Part shown: piece after piece, positions 39,483 through 50,596 of the stretch
Numbering within the stretch: position 1 is the first letter of the stretch
Layout of the letters: every line of letters starts with the position of its first letter
NCBI RefSeq assembly: GCF_000209165.1
Contig: NC_009042.1
Span: forward strand, 1,302,001 to 1,366,000
Source: Scheffersomyces stipitis CBS 6054
Lineage: Eukaryota; Ascomycota; Pichiomycetes; Serinales; Debaryomycetaceae
Direction: 5' to 3'
DNA length: 64,000 nucleotides
Notes under the pieces: model-generated
What the model was told of the DNA's origin: nothing
Database searches by the model: none
The model's input: the letters and a program-made list of their open reading frames with translations, nothing else
Program-made: the position numbers and the translations under genes

Positions 39483-40885
39483 TGCTGCTGCTGTTGTTGT
39501 TGTTGGTTGAGTTGGTGGGTGTCATTCTGAAATGTGCTTTGGAACAAAGATGGGTTTGGTGAAAAGGAGAGGATATTGTTGAGGTTAGTTGCTGAGTTGC
39601 TGGCTGTGACTGTGGCTCCACCAGCAGCAGTGTTAGCGCCAGTAGAGTCGAAATTGCCAGCAGTCTGGAATGCTAGCATGGGGTCTCCAGCAGTAGGATC
39701 GTCATTGAGAGCTCCATTCACAAGCTCGGGATCGTCAATCATCAGAAGGAAATCGTTAAGAGAACTGAACTCACTTCCAGCGTGCTCAGAATAGAAGAAA
39801 GGCTCCTGGTTATACGGTAATGTTTGTGACAAGACTGAGTTGGAGAGAGACGTGTGCGGTTTATGAAGCTGAAGTTGGCTGTTTACAGATTGAATAGGCG
39901 GACCTGGAAGAGGCTGCGGAACTTTTGAACCAGGTCCGGAATTACTAGTCGTACTAGTATTATTAATAGATCCAACTCCAGAATTGGTAATACCACCACT
40001 GCCAGGATTTGGTGATGAAAGCAGATCTTTGTCTAGTGGACCTTGAAGCTGGCTTTGAAGCTGTTGTTCCAAGGTTACGGGAACAGGTATAATCGGCAGA
40101 GACGACGATACGTTGGGAAAAGAAGTTCTTTCTGTCGATAACGATATCGGAGCGGAGCTATCACTAGTGGATTTACGGAGAGCAGCTGCCTTTTTACGTT
40201 GACGAGAATTGGAAGGCTCGTCGTAACACAAATGACCAATGCCTCTTTTGATACAACGTTGACAGGGCCTAGAATCGTCACAGATCATATGAGACCTACG
40301 ACAATAGACGCAGGCAATTTCTACTTTCTTTTTACGTTTCTTCGACGAAGACGATCCTGATGGCTCAGGCGATGACAGCGCAGTCGTAGAAAGAGTGGTA
40401 GAATGGTGATTATTATTAGTGCTATTGTTATTAGTGTTGGAATGAGAATGAGATTGTGGATTACTGTGATTGTAGTTCGTGCTGTTTGTGGTGCCACTGT
40501 TACTATTGATGGAGTCAGACTTGAAATCTACAGCTGCATAGGCAAGTGAGTCCGAATGGGTGTTGCCAGAAGTATCGCTGTTATTGGAGTTGGTAGTATT
40601 AAGACTATTACCAGCATGAATAATTTTACTATTAGTGTCGTTGCTATTGGTGGTAGTACTAGCAGTATGACTACTATGACCGTTGGTATTGTTGCTGTTG
40701 TTATTACTATTGCCAATGCTATTGTTGTTGTCGTTATTGCTATCACTATTAATATTTCTATTATTGTTGCTATTACCAATATCACTCTTGTCCCGAGATT
40801 CATGAGAATTCACATTGCTATGGCCGGCACTGTCCCGGTCAATGCCGGGCTTCATATCCTGTTCCTGATGACTCGTGGCGTACAT
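38618..40885 (-). CDS. CWT1: Zn(2)Cys(6) transcription factor with PAS domain, CWT1/RDS2 type
   Basis: The first ATG is 40885 (MYATSHQEQDMKPG), giving 755 aa. An Asn/Ser/Thr-rich tract fills the first 180 residues. The zinc cluster (about residues 192-219) reads CVYCRRSHMICDDSRPCQRC with the sixth Cys in GIGHLC, preceded by the basic KKRKKK. A Ser/Pro-rich middle follows, then a polyglutamine tract and a C-terminal PAS-like domain (FTSMAIPACLWRRTGEIYRGNKEF). This layout matches Candida Cwt1 and S. cerevisiae Rds2/Ert1/Gsm1. Relatives control gluconeogenesis and cell-wall or drug responses. TCACGTGA at 41015-41022 stands about 130 bp upstream. Confidence 0.87.
39446..39507. repeat. Polyglutamine CAG/CAA tract within CWT1-type gene
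   Basis: An uninterrupted run of about twenty CAG and CAA codons (read CTG/TTG on plus) encodes polyQ, flanked by further Q-rich sequence. Mixing of the two codons lowers slippage but length variation between strains is likely. Confidence 0.85.
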
Positions 40886-41014
40886 CGTAGGTCGCTGCCT
40901 TGACGGTAATTCCAAGATATTAGGCTCTGCAAAAACTCCGGAGAAAAACTCCCAATCATGTTGTGGCCTGGTTAGGGTTTGTCAAAAAAAATTGATATGG
41001 TTGGGTCCGACGCG

Positions 41015-41022
41015 TCACGTGA
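41015..41022. promoter_or_regulatory. TCACGTGA (Cbf1/bHLH-type) site
   Basis: This is the 8-bp palindrome TCACGTGA, about 130 bp before the zinc-cluster gene start. The same octamer recurs at 43895, 53943 and 61231 in this window. Confidence 0.5.
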
Positions 41023-41433
41023 CAACAATAATAGACTCATTTGTGGGGCATTCCTGTGCCTTCCGGGTCGCTTACGCCAGTGCACCCGGACGGAGCCGGC
41101 AGCTATGCCCAACTTTTTATGGGTGCAAAATTTGCTTAAAAAAGAGGAGTTAAAGAAGCCGTTGAAGAACGGAATAGAGGGGATGGCAATAAAGTAGAAG
41201 GAATCTAGAAGGTAAATGAACGGAGGTTGAGCTCGAATTAGGGATTGGTGGCCTGCTTGGAAAGGAGAATTATGGAACTCGATTATATTGAAAAGGATAT
41301 ACTACTACTTTGTAATAGCGATCTAATCTTCTCCTATTCCCCCCCTTTTCCAATCAAAGCCCGCAGCTTCCTAGCTTTGACATCACATAATCTTTCTATT
41401 CAAGTTCTTAAATTGTATTTCACAGCCATCACT

Positions 41434-41465
41434 CTTCTTCTTCTTCTTCTTCTTCTTCTTCTTCT
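41434..41465. repeat. (CTT)n microsatellite
   Basis: About ten uninterrupted CTT units, with a further imperfect stretch to about 41480. Confidence 0.9.
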
Positions 41466-41671
41466 ACTTCTTCTTCCTCTTACAATTATTGTCTATCTAT
41501 GCTTCTTAATCTCCACCATTGCATTCACTATCCTACTCTAACCCATAATATACACGAATTGAAACTCCTCACTCAGAACCAACATTTGTCGCAGCCATTA
41601 CGGCTGTTCCTACTTCACCCATATACACCGTTAATTTCCGGATCAAACGCACCAGTGCGCCCGTAACCTTA

Positions 41672-43774
41672 TCACGAACTTTGTTCTTTGGTGATAGTCG
41701 ATATCTCCGATGCACCTGCATCGCTATCATTTTTAGACTCTGGTGGAGAAACAAAGCTGTTAACTTTGTGGCTCTTGCTCTTGCTTCCTTTGCTACTCTC
41801 ATTAACAAACTCTCCGGAGTCTATGCTGATGCTAAGACTGCTGAGAAGCTTACCCTCGTTTTCGTCAGTAGTAGACGAGAACTGGCTCAAAATCTGCAGT
41901 GGCTTCGAAAAATACTTGCGAGGTCCTGTGCTGGCAGTCGCATACGTTCTGAGAGAAACGGAGTCGTCTAGTTTGCCCGATTCTAAAGCCATAGTAGAAA
42001 GCGATTTTTGTGGTGAATACGATACAGACAGTTGATCTACAGCAACGTTACCATCAACGGCACTACCGATGGCATCACTGATCGTATCACTATGATTATT
42101 TCCCGAATCTGCAACTCGTGGTGAGGAGCTAGTACTTGGAGGGATGAAGTCGTTGTAGAGCTCTTCCTCTTCGCTTTCGTCTTGTGAAAACGAATCGGTG
42201 ATGAACTCTATACCCCCCTCAGATGAGAGAGGAGGATTGGATTGTGCCTCCAAGTCGGTTTCATCCATGCTGCCGTAGTCGGAAGATGAACTGTCTTGTC
42301 CAGCAAGAAGATACGGCTCCGTAGACGGATTTATCATGACATTGCACAAGGGACAACTTCTTCTGAAGTTGATCAACCAGTTGGACAAACACCGCTCGTG
42401 GTAGATATGCTTGCAATCTAATACAAGCACCCGTGATTTGAGCGGAGAATACTTCTCAAGACATATAGAGCATTTGTAGGCTGGATAGAAGTTTTCAGGA
42501 GCTGTCAAAATATGGAGGGAGTTGGCAGAGGCGCGAATATCTATGCCGTTCACGAGAATGCGATCGAGCGAGGCAAATGAAGACGATGGTGATTGTTTCG
42601 GCGAATCAGAAAAGTTAACTGGAACATCTTTGACAGAGATTGTCAGACTAATGTTCTGGGTATTATTCTGATTCTGATTCTGATTCTGATCTTGACTCTT
42701 TCCCTGACTTTGGCTCTGGCCAGTTACCTTCAAATATGTGCTTAAATACTTAGCATGGATAAGATGGCTACCATTGTATATGTAGACAGGGAGTTCTCTC
42801 ACAAGCTTAGCATTACGGATGTTGGCTTGTCTACGCTTCAACTTCTGGCCACAGATGATGATGGAGTAGAAGATGATGATTAGGAGAGGGGGTGATAACA
42901 CCATAGAGGCAATTATGCTGAACCAGCTGCCTATCGAGGCTGTGCTGAGATCCAAAGTAATATCAGGCACATCCTTTACAGACAACTTCTTCAACACATG
43001 ATAATCTTCATTAGTAATGAACATGATCGGAATTCTAAGCAGACCATCCTGATTGAAGTTGGCCAGAAACATCGTCACCAAACCCCTGTATGGTTCGTCG
43101 TTGGCTACGATGACGGCAGCCGGGTCTAGGCCCAGGTTCAAGATGTTGGAGACCTTATCTACAAACGTGCAATCGCCGCGCAAAACGATTAGTACTTTAT
43201 TCTTGTACTGTTTGTGGCTGAGGTTTAGATCCAGCTTGTTACAGCCATTTGTAGGAAGAATTTTGTACTGTCTTCTCATGTGGTAGTTGAGAATTGGCAG
43301 AAACGAAGCGTACCGGGCGGTGATCTCGTGCCGGCTGATACCAGTATCATTTTTGTTATTGTTGTCATCTTCACTTTCTGGATATGCTTGCGCACTTAAG
43401 AGGGACTCGTCACCCATAGTGTCTACACTGTGTGTAGTGTTGGTTGTGTTGAAAGCTATGAGAGCATCGATAGGGAAGAAAGAATTCACCACACTATTCA
43501 ACGGATAGTCTAGATCGACGTTGAATATCGTAGACGACGTCTGATTGGCCAAACCGTCGTGACGTACGTGTATTCCCCGTGGCATATACGTGTCCTTGAG
43601 CTCTTTGAACGAGTTTCGGGTCAAAAAAAGCGCATCATCGAAGTCAAGCTGGCCCTTCGTGAAATGATCCACACAGTAGAACATCACAAGTACGGCTGCG
43701 AACATCAAGAACAACTGTGGCTGGAAAACCGATCTTGTGCGCTGCCGCTGCTGCCGCTGGACGTGGGGCATCAT
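41672..43774 (-). CDS. PA-TM-RING ubiquitin ligase-like membrane protein
   Basis: The 700-aa protein starts MMPHVQRQQRQRTRS. A signal anchor lies at about residues 19-36 (LFLMFAAVLVMFYC). The lumenal part holds a protease-associated (PA) domain (KVLIVLRGDCTFVDKV...AAVIVANDEPYRGLVTM). A second membrane segment follows at about 285-308 (FSIIASMVLSPPLLIIIFY). The cytosolic part has a Gln/Asn/Ser repeat and a RING-H2 finger, CSICLEKY...CKHIYHERC...CPLC, spacing C3H2C3. This is the architecture of RNF13/goliath-type ligases of endosomes and the vacuole. The last 200 residues are Ser/Asp/Glu-rich. I do not know a named yeast orthologue. TCACGTGA lies 120 bp upstream. Confidence 0.88.
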   Translation of the reverse strand: MMPHVQRQQRQRTRSVFQPQLFLMFAAVLVMFYCVDHFTKGQLDFDDALFLTRNSFKELKDTYMPRGIHVRHDGLANQTSSTIFNVDLDYPLNSVVNSFFPIDALIAFNTTNTTHSVDTMGDESLLSAQAYPESEDDNNNKNDTGISRHEITARYASFLPILNYHMRRQYKILPTNGCNKLDLNLSHKQYKNKVLIVLRGDCTFVDKVSNILNLGLDPAAVIVANDEPYRGLVTMFLANFNQDGLLRIPIMFITNEDYHVLKKLSVKDVPDITLDLSTASIGSWFSIIASMVLSPPLLIIIFYSIIICGQKLKRRQANIRNAKLVRELPVYIYNGSHLIHAKYLSTYLKVTGQSQSQGKSQDQNQNQNQNNTQNISLTISVKDVPVNFSDSPKQSPSSSFASLDRILVNGIDIRASANSLHILTAPENFYPAYKCSICLEKYSPLKSRVLVLDCKHIYHERCLSNWLINFRRSCPLCNVMINPSTEPYLLAGQDSSSSDYGSMDETDLEAQSNPPLSSEGGIEFITDSFSQDESEEEELYNDFIPPSTSSSPRVADSGNNHSDTISDAIGSAVDGNVAVDQLSVSYSPQKSLSTMALESGKLDDSVSLRTYATASTGPRKYFSKPLQILSQFSSTTDENEGKLLSSLSISIDSGEFVNESSKGSKSKSHKVNSFVSPPESKNDSDAGASEISTITKEQSS

Positions 43775-44288
43775 CTTAGAAGATGTAGTTAGCGAAATAT
43801 CGAGACTTTTAGAGGGATGCTGACGAAAGTATAGGTGTTGAAAGAAGTCTTTATCATCATTCCATTATTGTATTAAATGATGATGTCTCCTTGCTCACGT
43901 GACGCTATAATCGTGTGATGGGTGCGAAATCCGGGCTCGTTTTTTCTACTATACCGAACAAACATTCTAAAATCTGGTTTTGAATATGGTGTTTTTCTCG
44001 TTTAATGTTACTTTCTATATGATTATGAATATCTTCACTACAAAGACCGGGAAATAATAATATTTAAGAAGTGTTAATTTAGTCGAGATGGGAATCTGTT
44101 GCAGGATTGATAAAATCTGATAAGTTTAGCACTTTCTTACCATAATCCTTCTTTACAAAATGTAATAGGTTTCTACAATTACTACTATTATCATAGTATC
44201 ACCTACAATTGAATAATTTAATACCATTTCTCTAATACTATATACGATGATACTTTACTATATTACTATTATACATTAAGTAAATGCT
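43775..44288. other. Spacer between RING gene start and RET1 end
   Basis: This contains TCACGTGA at 43895-43902 and AT-rich sequence. No gene is visible. Confidence 0.45.
43895..43902. promoter_or_regulatory. TCACGTGA (Cbf1/bHLH-type) site
   Basis: This is a perfect octamer 120 bp upstream of the PA-TM-RING gene start. Confidence 0.5.
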
Positions 44289-47200
44289 CTAGAACACATC
44301 CCCAAGCTTCAACCGTGGTGCAATGTTCATCGACAACAACTCCTGGAACAACAATTTGGCCGCGTATGGAATCGTCATCTTGATGACATGTTCGAAACTC
44401 TTACATGTGGTACACCACGAGTTGTAGCCCATCAATCCACACTTGTTACATACATCGACCTCGAACGCATCAGACGAAATCATCAAACGTTCCAACAACA
44501 ACTGAGATGCACCGTAGGCAATGACACAGTCTCTCTCCATTTCTCCCAATCTCAACCCACCGTCTCTAGATCTACCTTCTGTAGGTTGTCTGGTCAAGAC
44601 TGCTCTTGGCCCTCTGGCTCTAGCGTGCATCTTGTCGAGAACCATATGCTTCAACTTCTGATAGTAAATAGGTCCAAAGAAAATGTAGGCCTGTAAACAT
44701 TCACCAGTAATACCCGAATACAACATGTCCTTACCCGAGTACGAGAATCCCTTCTCTACGAGGATTTTGGACATGTCCTCAAGCTTGGATCCTCCAAAAC
44801 AAGTACCGTACTCGAGAGATCCGTTCAAAACACCAGCCTTTCCTGATATTAACTCGATCATCTTGCCCACCGTCATACGTGATGGGAAACCATGTGGGTT
44901 CATAATGATATCGGGAGAAATACCATCGTCGTTGAAAGGCAAATCTTCCTGTTGAACAATGATACCACAAACACCTTTTTGACCATGTCTAGACGAAAAC
45001 TTATCACCTAACTCTGGTCTTCTGGTCTGTCGCAACAATACCTTGATCAAGGCCTGGTCATTGTCACTGACAGACATCATCACCTGGTCTACGTACGAAG
45101 GCTCTGGGCCCTTGTAGTAAGCTGCAGCTTCACGATGAGACTCAGCTCCGGCCATTTGTTCATTATGGCCCAAGACAGACTCTCCAGCATTTGTAGGAAC
45201 AAACTTATTGGCATAAACTTGGCCATTTTCCACCCTGGCACCGATTTCTCCCAATCCATCAGGTCCCAAAGCCTTGTGGGGGAAAATGGGCTCACCGTCT
45301 TCGTCAACTCTCATACCAGAAACAATATCCTTAGTATGATTGGGGTACCTCTTCAATTGTATGGTGTTTTTACGAACGACCTGACAACGTCCGAACCCTC
45401 TATCGATGGAAGATTTGTTCAACACCAAGGCATCTTCGATATCGTACCCAGAATATGACATCACAGCCACCGTAGCGTTTTGACCGGCCGGCAACTTGTC
45501 GTAATCGATCAACTCGATGGTCTTGGTCTTGACCATAGGTTGTTGTGGATAAACCATGAAGTACAACAAGGTGTCGATTCTCCTGAACTGGTTGTAGGCA
45601 ATTGCACCTATAGCCTGTTTACCCATCGCACACTGATATGTGTTTCTGGGTGACTGGTTATGGTGTGGGTATGGAATCAAACCAGCCACAGCACCTAACA
45701 CTGTGAAGGGCTCGATTTCCAAATGGGTTACGGGCTGAGAAGGATCTAAGTCCTTTTCGTATAATGCAATCAATGAGTCGTTTTCTTCGTTAACATCAAG
45801 ATACTCGACTAGCCCGTGAGACAAAAAGTCATCAAAAGCCCATTCGCCTTGTCTCAATTTGAGTAAATGCTCAGCCTTCACCATGGGCTCGTTGTTCTTG
45901 ACAATTATCAAGGGACGACAGATTCTTCCCCCATCAGTAGCTATGTGAACAGCAGTTTGGTGAGTGTTAGTATAGATGGAGACAAACTCCGAGATCTTGC
46001 CCGTTCTTCTCAATCGACGGAAGTCTGTCACAAACTTGGAAGGGAACCTGGATGTTCCTATCAAGGTACCGTTAAGATATATACCAAAGTTACCTTGAGA
46101 ATGCAAAGTAGCCGAGTCAATTCCTAAGATGTTTTCACAACCTAAGACGTAACACAACTTTCGGATAGGTGCCTCCTCATCATCTGTGGTGATGTGTGTC
46201 ATCAAGGCTAAGTTCTTAACCAAACCACAGGCTTCACCTTCTGGCGTATCAGAAGTACACAACATCCCAAACTGGGAAGGTTGCAACGCTCTGGGACCAG
46301 ACACCTTTCTGGACTTCTCAAACTGAGATGAAATACGTGTCATCATACCCAAAGCAGAGATATACGACAAACGAGATAAGACATGGGTAACCCCAGCTCT
46401 TTCCATCTTGAAACGTTTCAATGACCAGTTACCGGTGGAAATGGCTCTGTTCAATCCCATGGTGATGTTGTTGGAGTGGATGTTAATCGAAAGTAAGGCG
46501 TCAAACTCTGATGTTCTGCTGGGCTTCTTCAAGATCTTGTCGATGTTAGCCTTAAAGTCAGAGTTGAACTTCTTAAACAAATCTTCAAACAACAAAGACA
46601 TTAACTGGCCTGCCAACTCCAATCTCTTGTTACCGACATAGTCTCTGTCGTCAACCATCTTGGGGTTGTGCATAGTCATAACCACCCTTCTGGCCATGGT
46701 AGCGATGTACAATGCCTTCTCACGGAACTGTAAATCAGCTACAGTTATATGAGCAATAACCGTGGTAGCAATGGCTTCAATACCCTCTTGCAAAACAGAC
46801 AACTTAGCGGCACCGGCTCTTCTGATGGTCTTAACTCTCTTGCCTACATAGTTTAAAGCCTGCTGTTGAGTGAAAACTTCCAACTTGGCTGCCTCTTCGA
46901 AGTTAACTACAAACAAGTCCTGGTACTGTGGATCGGATCCACATACCAATTGTAAGATTTCCAAGTCAGAAGTGATCCCAGCAGCCTTGAGCACAATGAC
47001 AATTGGAATATCTTCAGATATAGAGTTGTGCTTCAAGTAAATCTTGTCGTTTTTGGTGATTACATAAGTTTTGGACTTACGTTCGTGGGTAGACGAAGTG
47101 ACTGAAGCTTGCACTATACCCTTTTTCTCATCAGCCTCCACAATGATTCTATTCTTGGACAATTGTTCTTGCACTAAGATGACCTTTTCTGTACCGTTAA

Positions 47201-47756
47201 CAACAAAATATCCACCGGGATCCAATGGGCACTCGTCAAACTTGGCCATCTGCTTGTCGTTGATGCCGTCTAGGATACATTTGTTGGATCTGAGCATAAC
47301 GGGCATTCTACCAATCTCCAAGTCCTTATGCATAATGATCTTGCGGCCTCTGGTGTACTCTACATCAACGTAAATCGGTGCCGAATATGTCAAATCACGC
47401 AAACGGCATTCGTGAGGAGGCAAAATAACCTCCTTTGTTCCAGGAGCCGAAGAAGACTTGTGGCCAACTCTGATGTCCAAGTACTTCAAGTAGAACTCAG
47501 GGTCTACGTCGGAAAGCACCAATTCGTTGGCCCTGATGATCTTTTTCAAGTCCACATCCACAAAGTAGTTGAATGAATCCAAATGCTGCTTGACCAATCC
47601 CTTCACCTTCAAAAATGCTGGTAATAGGTTCCACTTGTCTTCCGCAGTGTTGATCTCATCGGTCAATTTCTTCCCTCTGTACTCCGGCTGGAACAACTCC
47701 TGAAAAGCTTCGTCCGACTCGGCCTCGAGCTTGACTGCCTTTCTTTTGGGAGCCAT
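44289..47756 (-). CDS. RET1: RNA polymerase III second-largest subunit (C128)
   Basis: The 1155-aa protein corresponds to yeast Ret1 (1149 aa). Pol III-specific N-terminal sequence is [19 protein letters not shown] with [17 protein letters not shown]. Universal beta-like subunit blocks follow: [39 protein letters not shown] (here [16 protein letters not shown]), [15 protein letters not shown], and the clamp/hybrid-binding region near the end. A C-terminal zinc finger [17 protein letters not shown] lies around residues 1103-1119. It forms half of the Pol III active-site cleft that makes tRNA, 5S and U6. Two RRPE-like words lie upstream at 47851-47860 and 47884-47893. Confidence 0.98.
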   Translation of the reverse strand: MAPKRKAVKLEAESDEAFQELFQPEYRGKKLTDEINTAEDKWNLLPAFLKVKGLVKQHLDSFNYFVDVDLKKIIRANELVLSDVDPEFYLKYLDIRVGHKSSSAPGTKEVILPPHECRLRDLTYSAPIYVDVEYTRGRKIIMHKDLEIGRMPVMLRSNKCILDGINDKQMAKFDECPLDPGGYFVVNGTEKVILVQEQLSKNRIIVEADEKKGIVQASVTSSTHERKSKTYVITKNDKIYLKHNSISEDIPIVIVLKAAGITSDLEILQLVCGSDPQYQDLFVVNFEEAAKLEVFTQQQALNYVGKRVKTIRRAGAAKLSVLQEGIEAIATTVIAHITVADLQFREKALYIATMARRVVMTMHNPKMVDDRDYVGNKRLELAGQLMSLLFEDLFKKFNSDFKANIDKILKKPSRTSEFDALLSINIHSNNITMGLNRAISTGNWSLKRFKMERAGVTHVLSRLSYISALGMMTRISSQFEKSRKVSGPRALQPSQFGMLCTSDTPEGEACGLVKNLALMTHITTDDEEAPIRKLCYVLGCENILGIDSATLHSQGNFGIYLNGTLIGTSRFPSKFVTDFRRLRRTGKISEFVSIYTNTHQTAVHIATDGGRICRPLIIVKNNEPMVKAEHLLKLRQGEWAFDDFLSHGLVEYLDVNEENDSLIALYEKDLDPSQPVTHLEIEPFTVLGAVAGLIPYPHHNQSPRNTYQCAMGKQAIGAIAYNQFRRIDTLLYFMVYPQQPMVKTKTIELIDYDKLPAGQNATVAVMSYSGYDIEDALVLNKSSIDRGFGRCQVVRKNTIQLKRYPNHTKDIVSGMRVDEDGEPIFPHKALGPDGLGEIGARVENGQVYANKFVPTNAGESVLGHNEQMAGAESHREAAAYYKGPEPSYVDQVMMSVSDNDQALIKVLLRQTRRPELGDKFSSRHGQKGVCGIIVQQEDLPFNDDGISPDIIMNPHGFPSRMTVGKMIELISGKAGVLNGSLEYGTCFGGSKLEDMSKILVEKGFSYSGKDMLYSGITGECLQAYIFFGPIYYQKLKHMVLDKMHARARGPRAVLTRQPTEGRSRDGGLRLGEMERDCVIAYGASQLLLERLMISSDAFEVDVCNKCGLMGYNSWCTTCKSFEHVIKMTIPYAAKLLFQELLSMNIAPRLKLGDVF

Positions 47757-48894
47757 GTCTGCAACGAGTTCTTGCTTGCTTATGAAAAAGAAAACTTTAG
47801 TTGTGCTTATTAAGCAAACGGATCTTGTTTTCAGAAATAGCTCTTCACATAATTTTTCAAGTATATGTATTACGTCAGCTGGGCTGAAAAATTACATAAT
47901 CGCGAAGACCTATCCATACATCTGTAGATATAGATAAATATGTCTGGAACAGTACAAAAAAAGATACAGGAGGAAGAGAATATATGAATGGTTCATGGTG
48001 GAGTTCTGTCGATACATGTTTTGTTACGACTGTAATTTTAATTGGGGTTTACGGTGTTTTCCGTCTTGCCATGCTCGAAGAACCTGAAACCAGATGGAGA
48101 TCAATTTGTTCATTATTACGCAGTATATAACGAGACATCCACAGGAATAGATACGAATTGCATCCTAATCAGAGATTATCTCCCTATAATTAAACTAGAA
48201 AACTTTCACATTCAAAAAGTGATGTGGTGTTAATCATTGTACAATTCTTCGGGCTTATATTCAAATTCTTCAAAATTTAATGACCCAGTCTCATTCATTC
48301 AAATCTTAAACATGAACCTTATCCACATTCAACAGCATTGTATCGCCTCCATTCTTATCATTTTTTTAATTTAAATTTAAATTTGGTTATGAGATCTCTG
48401 GTTATTCTCCCAAGAAATAGTGAAATCAAATAATTTTGCATTCCGCACATTTTTCGCAACCAAGTATCTCAAGCAGAACTTCACAAATTAACTTGTAATT
48501 AGTTTCGACCCAAAGCTCAAAACACAAGAAGTAATTGCATGTGATCAAGATGGTCATAATCAGCATTTTAAAATAACATTTGTAACTTTTCAACTCATTT
48601 TTCTACTCTTTGCTACTCCTAAGTATTGCTCTTATCTGTTGCATTCAACTTCGTGCTTAACTATTTTCAAATTTTTTGAGGAAACTACTATTCAAGATAA
48701 GCAAATAACTATCTACAGACAACTGCAACTTTCCACAACTAACTATATAAGCTTCTTTACTATTTTATCCACAGCTCTCAAAGCAACCATAGAGATGTTC
48801 CGTATTCATCACACGCTGTTAGTCACGTGCATCAAATCAATATATCAATGAGTTTCCATTTTTCATATATCTATTTTCTCCTTGTTTAACAGGC
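47757..48894. other. Divergent intergenic region RET1/TFB2
   Basis: Very AT-rich, including the near-palindrome of ATTTAAA repeats near 48370. CACGTG at 48824-48829 lies about 65 bp before the TFB2 ATG. No gene is supported. Confidence 0.45.
47851..47893. promoter_or_regulatory. Pair of RRPE-like elements upstream of RET1
   Basis: AATTTTTCAA (47851-47860) and CTGAAAAATT (47884-47893) form an inverted pair of RRPE cores about 95-140 bp before the RET1 start, fitting control with ribosome-biogenesis genes. Confidence 0.45.
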
Positions 48895-50442
48895 ATGTCG
48901 TCCAGCAATCTATTCAAGGCTACGGTCAATGAGTACCTCGAGGGCCTTCCACAGCCCGTACAATCTAAGTTGTACGAGGCCCCTGCGACTTGTCTAGCCA
49001 TTTTTAGATTGTTAACACCCATGGCCAAGTTCTATATAATGACGATGTTATTCAACGATCGACCGGTAGCACTTCGAGATTTGGACAGATGGTGCAAGCC
49101 ACATGCAAAAAAGTTACAGTTTGACTCTCTTAAACGGTTGACATCATTGCATTTGATAGAAGAAGACAGAGGAGGGAATCATATACGGCTTAATCCTACC
49201 TTTCGCCAGAACTTTCGCAACTGCTTGACCGGTTCTCAGCAACTGAATGCGTTTGGTAATCTTTGTACAACCACAGATAAGCATAGAGTAGATATCTCGT
49301 TCTTAGATAATTTTGCATCCTCCAAATGGGAAACTATTCTTCATTTCATGGTGGGCACTGAGGCCACCGCTACACCTACAACGTCAGTACTTTCATTATT
49401 GAAGCTGGGAGGCTTGATGGAAGGACCCGGTAATAGTCCCCAAAACCTCAAAATCACCAACACTGGTTTCCAGTTCCTTTTGCAGGACGTCAACGCTCAG
49501 ATTTGGACGTTGTTGCTCCAGTATTTGAACTTGACCCAGGAATTGCATATGGACCCTGTAGATGTATTGAACTTTATCTTTGTGTTGGGTTCACTAGAAC
49601 TTGGTAAGAGTTACTTGGTATCCAGTTTGAGTGCTACGCAGGTGAGTATGTTGGCGGATTTGCGCGATTATGGGCTTGTTTACCAACGAACAGACTCTTC
49701 TGGTAGATTCTATCCCACCAGACTTGCTACAACGTTGACATCAGATTCAGCAGCCTTGAAAACACCTTCTATGGCTATAGAACAAGCACTTGGAGCTTCA
49801 GATGGAGGTGAAGAACAACAGATTGACACTCCAACGGGTAACCAGGGTACTGTAATCATCGAGACAAACTTCAAGTTGTACGCATACACCAACTCTCCGC
49901 TTGAGATAGCTATTCTCAACCTCTTTGTCCATCTAAAGTCTAGATTCACCAATATGGTGTGTGGGCAAATCACAAGAGAGTCTATTCGTAGTGCCTTGTA
50001 CAACGGCATTACCGCAGATCAGATCATCAAGTTCTTGGAAACTCACGCGCATCCCCAGATGAAGTTGTTGGCAAAGGAGAAATTGGACAAGAAGATTGAA
50101 TTCGATACAAGCCATAATATCAACACTGCTGGAGGTGCTCCACAATCAAAAGTGTCAGGTGAAGGCAATGTAGCTCAGCATAAGTTAGAAATTCTTCCTC
50201 CAACAGTAGTAGATCAAATAAAGCTCTGGCAATTGGAATTAGATAGAATCCAAACATTTGATGGGTATCTTTTCAAAGACTTCTCTAACCAACAGGAGTT
50301 CGACACCTTGTCCAATTATGCATCAGAGGTCGGCGTTCTTGTTTGGAGTGACAAAATCAAAAAGAAATTCTTTGTTACAGCAGAAGGGATGACGCAGGTG
50401 GCCGAGTTTGCCAATAGGAAGTTCCAAAGAAACAGACAGTAA
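48895..50442 (+). CDS. TFB2: TFIIH core subunit Tfb2 (p52)
   Basis: The 515-aa product matches Tfb2 (513 aa in S. cerevisiae). It shows the N-terminal winged-helix-like region ([39 protein letters not shown] is split over two helices), the middle helices ([21 protein letters not shown]) and the C-terminal block [18 protein letters not shown]...YLFKDF that binds Tfb5 and the XPB/Ssl2 helicase. It anchors and stimulates Ssl2 in transcription initiation and nucleotide excision repair. The protein lacks membrane or signal sequences. The ATG at 48895 gives the expected [15 protein letters not shown] start. Confidence 0.95.
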   Translation: MSSSNLFKATVNEYLEGLPQPVQSKLYEAPATCLAIFRLLTPMAKFYIMTMLFNDRPVALRDLDRWCKPHAKKLQFDSLKRLTSLHLIEEDRGGNHIRLNPTFRQNFRNCLTGSQQLNAFGNLCTTTDKHRVDISFLDNFASSKWETILHFMVGTEATATPTTSVLSLLKLGGLMEGPGNSPQNLKITNTGFQFLLQDVNAQIWTLLLQYLNLTQELHMDPVDVLNFIFVLGSLELGKSYLVSSLSATQVSMLADLRDYGLVYQRTDSSGRFYPTRLATTLTSDSAALKTPSMAIEQALGASDGGEEQQIDTPTGNQGTVIIETNFKLYAYTNSPLEIAILNLFVHLKSRFTNMVCGQITRESIRSALYNGITADQIIKFLETHAHPQMKLLAKEKLDKKIEFDTSHNINTAGGAPQSKVSGEGNVAQHKLEILPPTVVDQIKLWQLELDRIQTFDGYLFKDFSNQQEFDTLSNYASEVGVLVWSDKIKKKFFVTAEGMTQVAEFANRKFQRNRQ

Positions 50443-50596
50443 TATACTAATCACAAGAGTATTGCAAACACAATAACAATTCATAAGAAGGTAACAAAGA
50501 AGTTGAAATATATTTCATCATAAGTGTTGTCATCACACATATCTATTTACATTTATAGTAATTGTATATACAAGGTTAGCTATTGGAAACAAGTTC
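50443..50596. other. Convergent spacer TFB2/RNR
   Basis: This short AT-rich spacer lies between two convergent genes. Nothing else is seen. Confidence 0.4.

Larger units (their letters stand above)
40886..41671. other. Intergenic region with CTT microsatellite
   Basis: This holds the CWT1-type promoter with TCACGTGA (41015-41022) and a CTT microsatellite (41434-41465). A 98-codon ORF over the microsatellite (41245-41541) is mostly Leu repeats and is not a credible gene. Confidence 0.5.

Noticed and set aside
41245..41541. 98-codon ORF over the CTT microsatellite
   Set aside because: The protein is largely a Leu run produced by the repeat and lacks other features.
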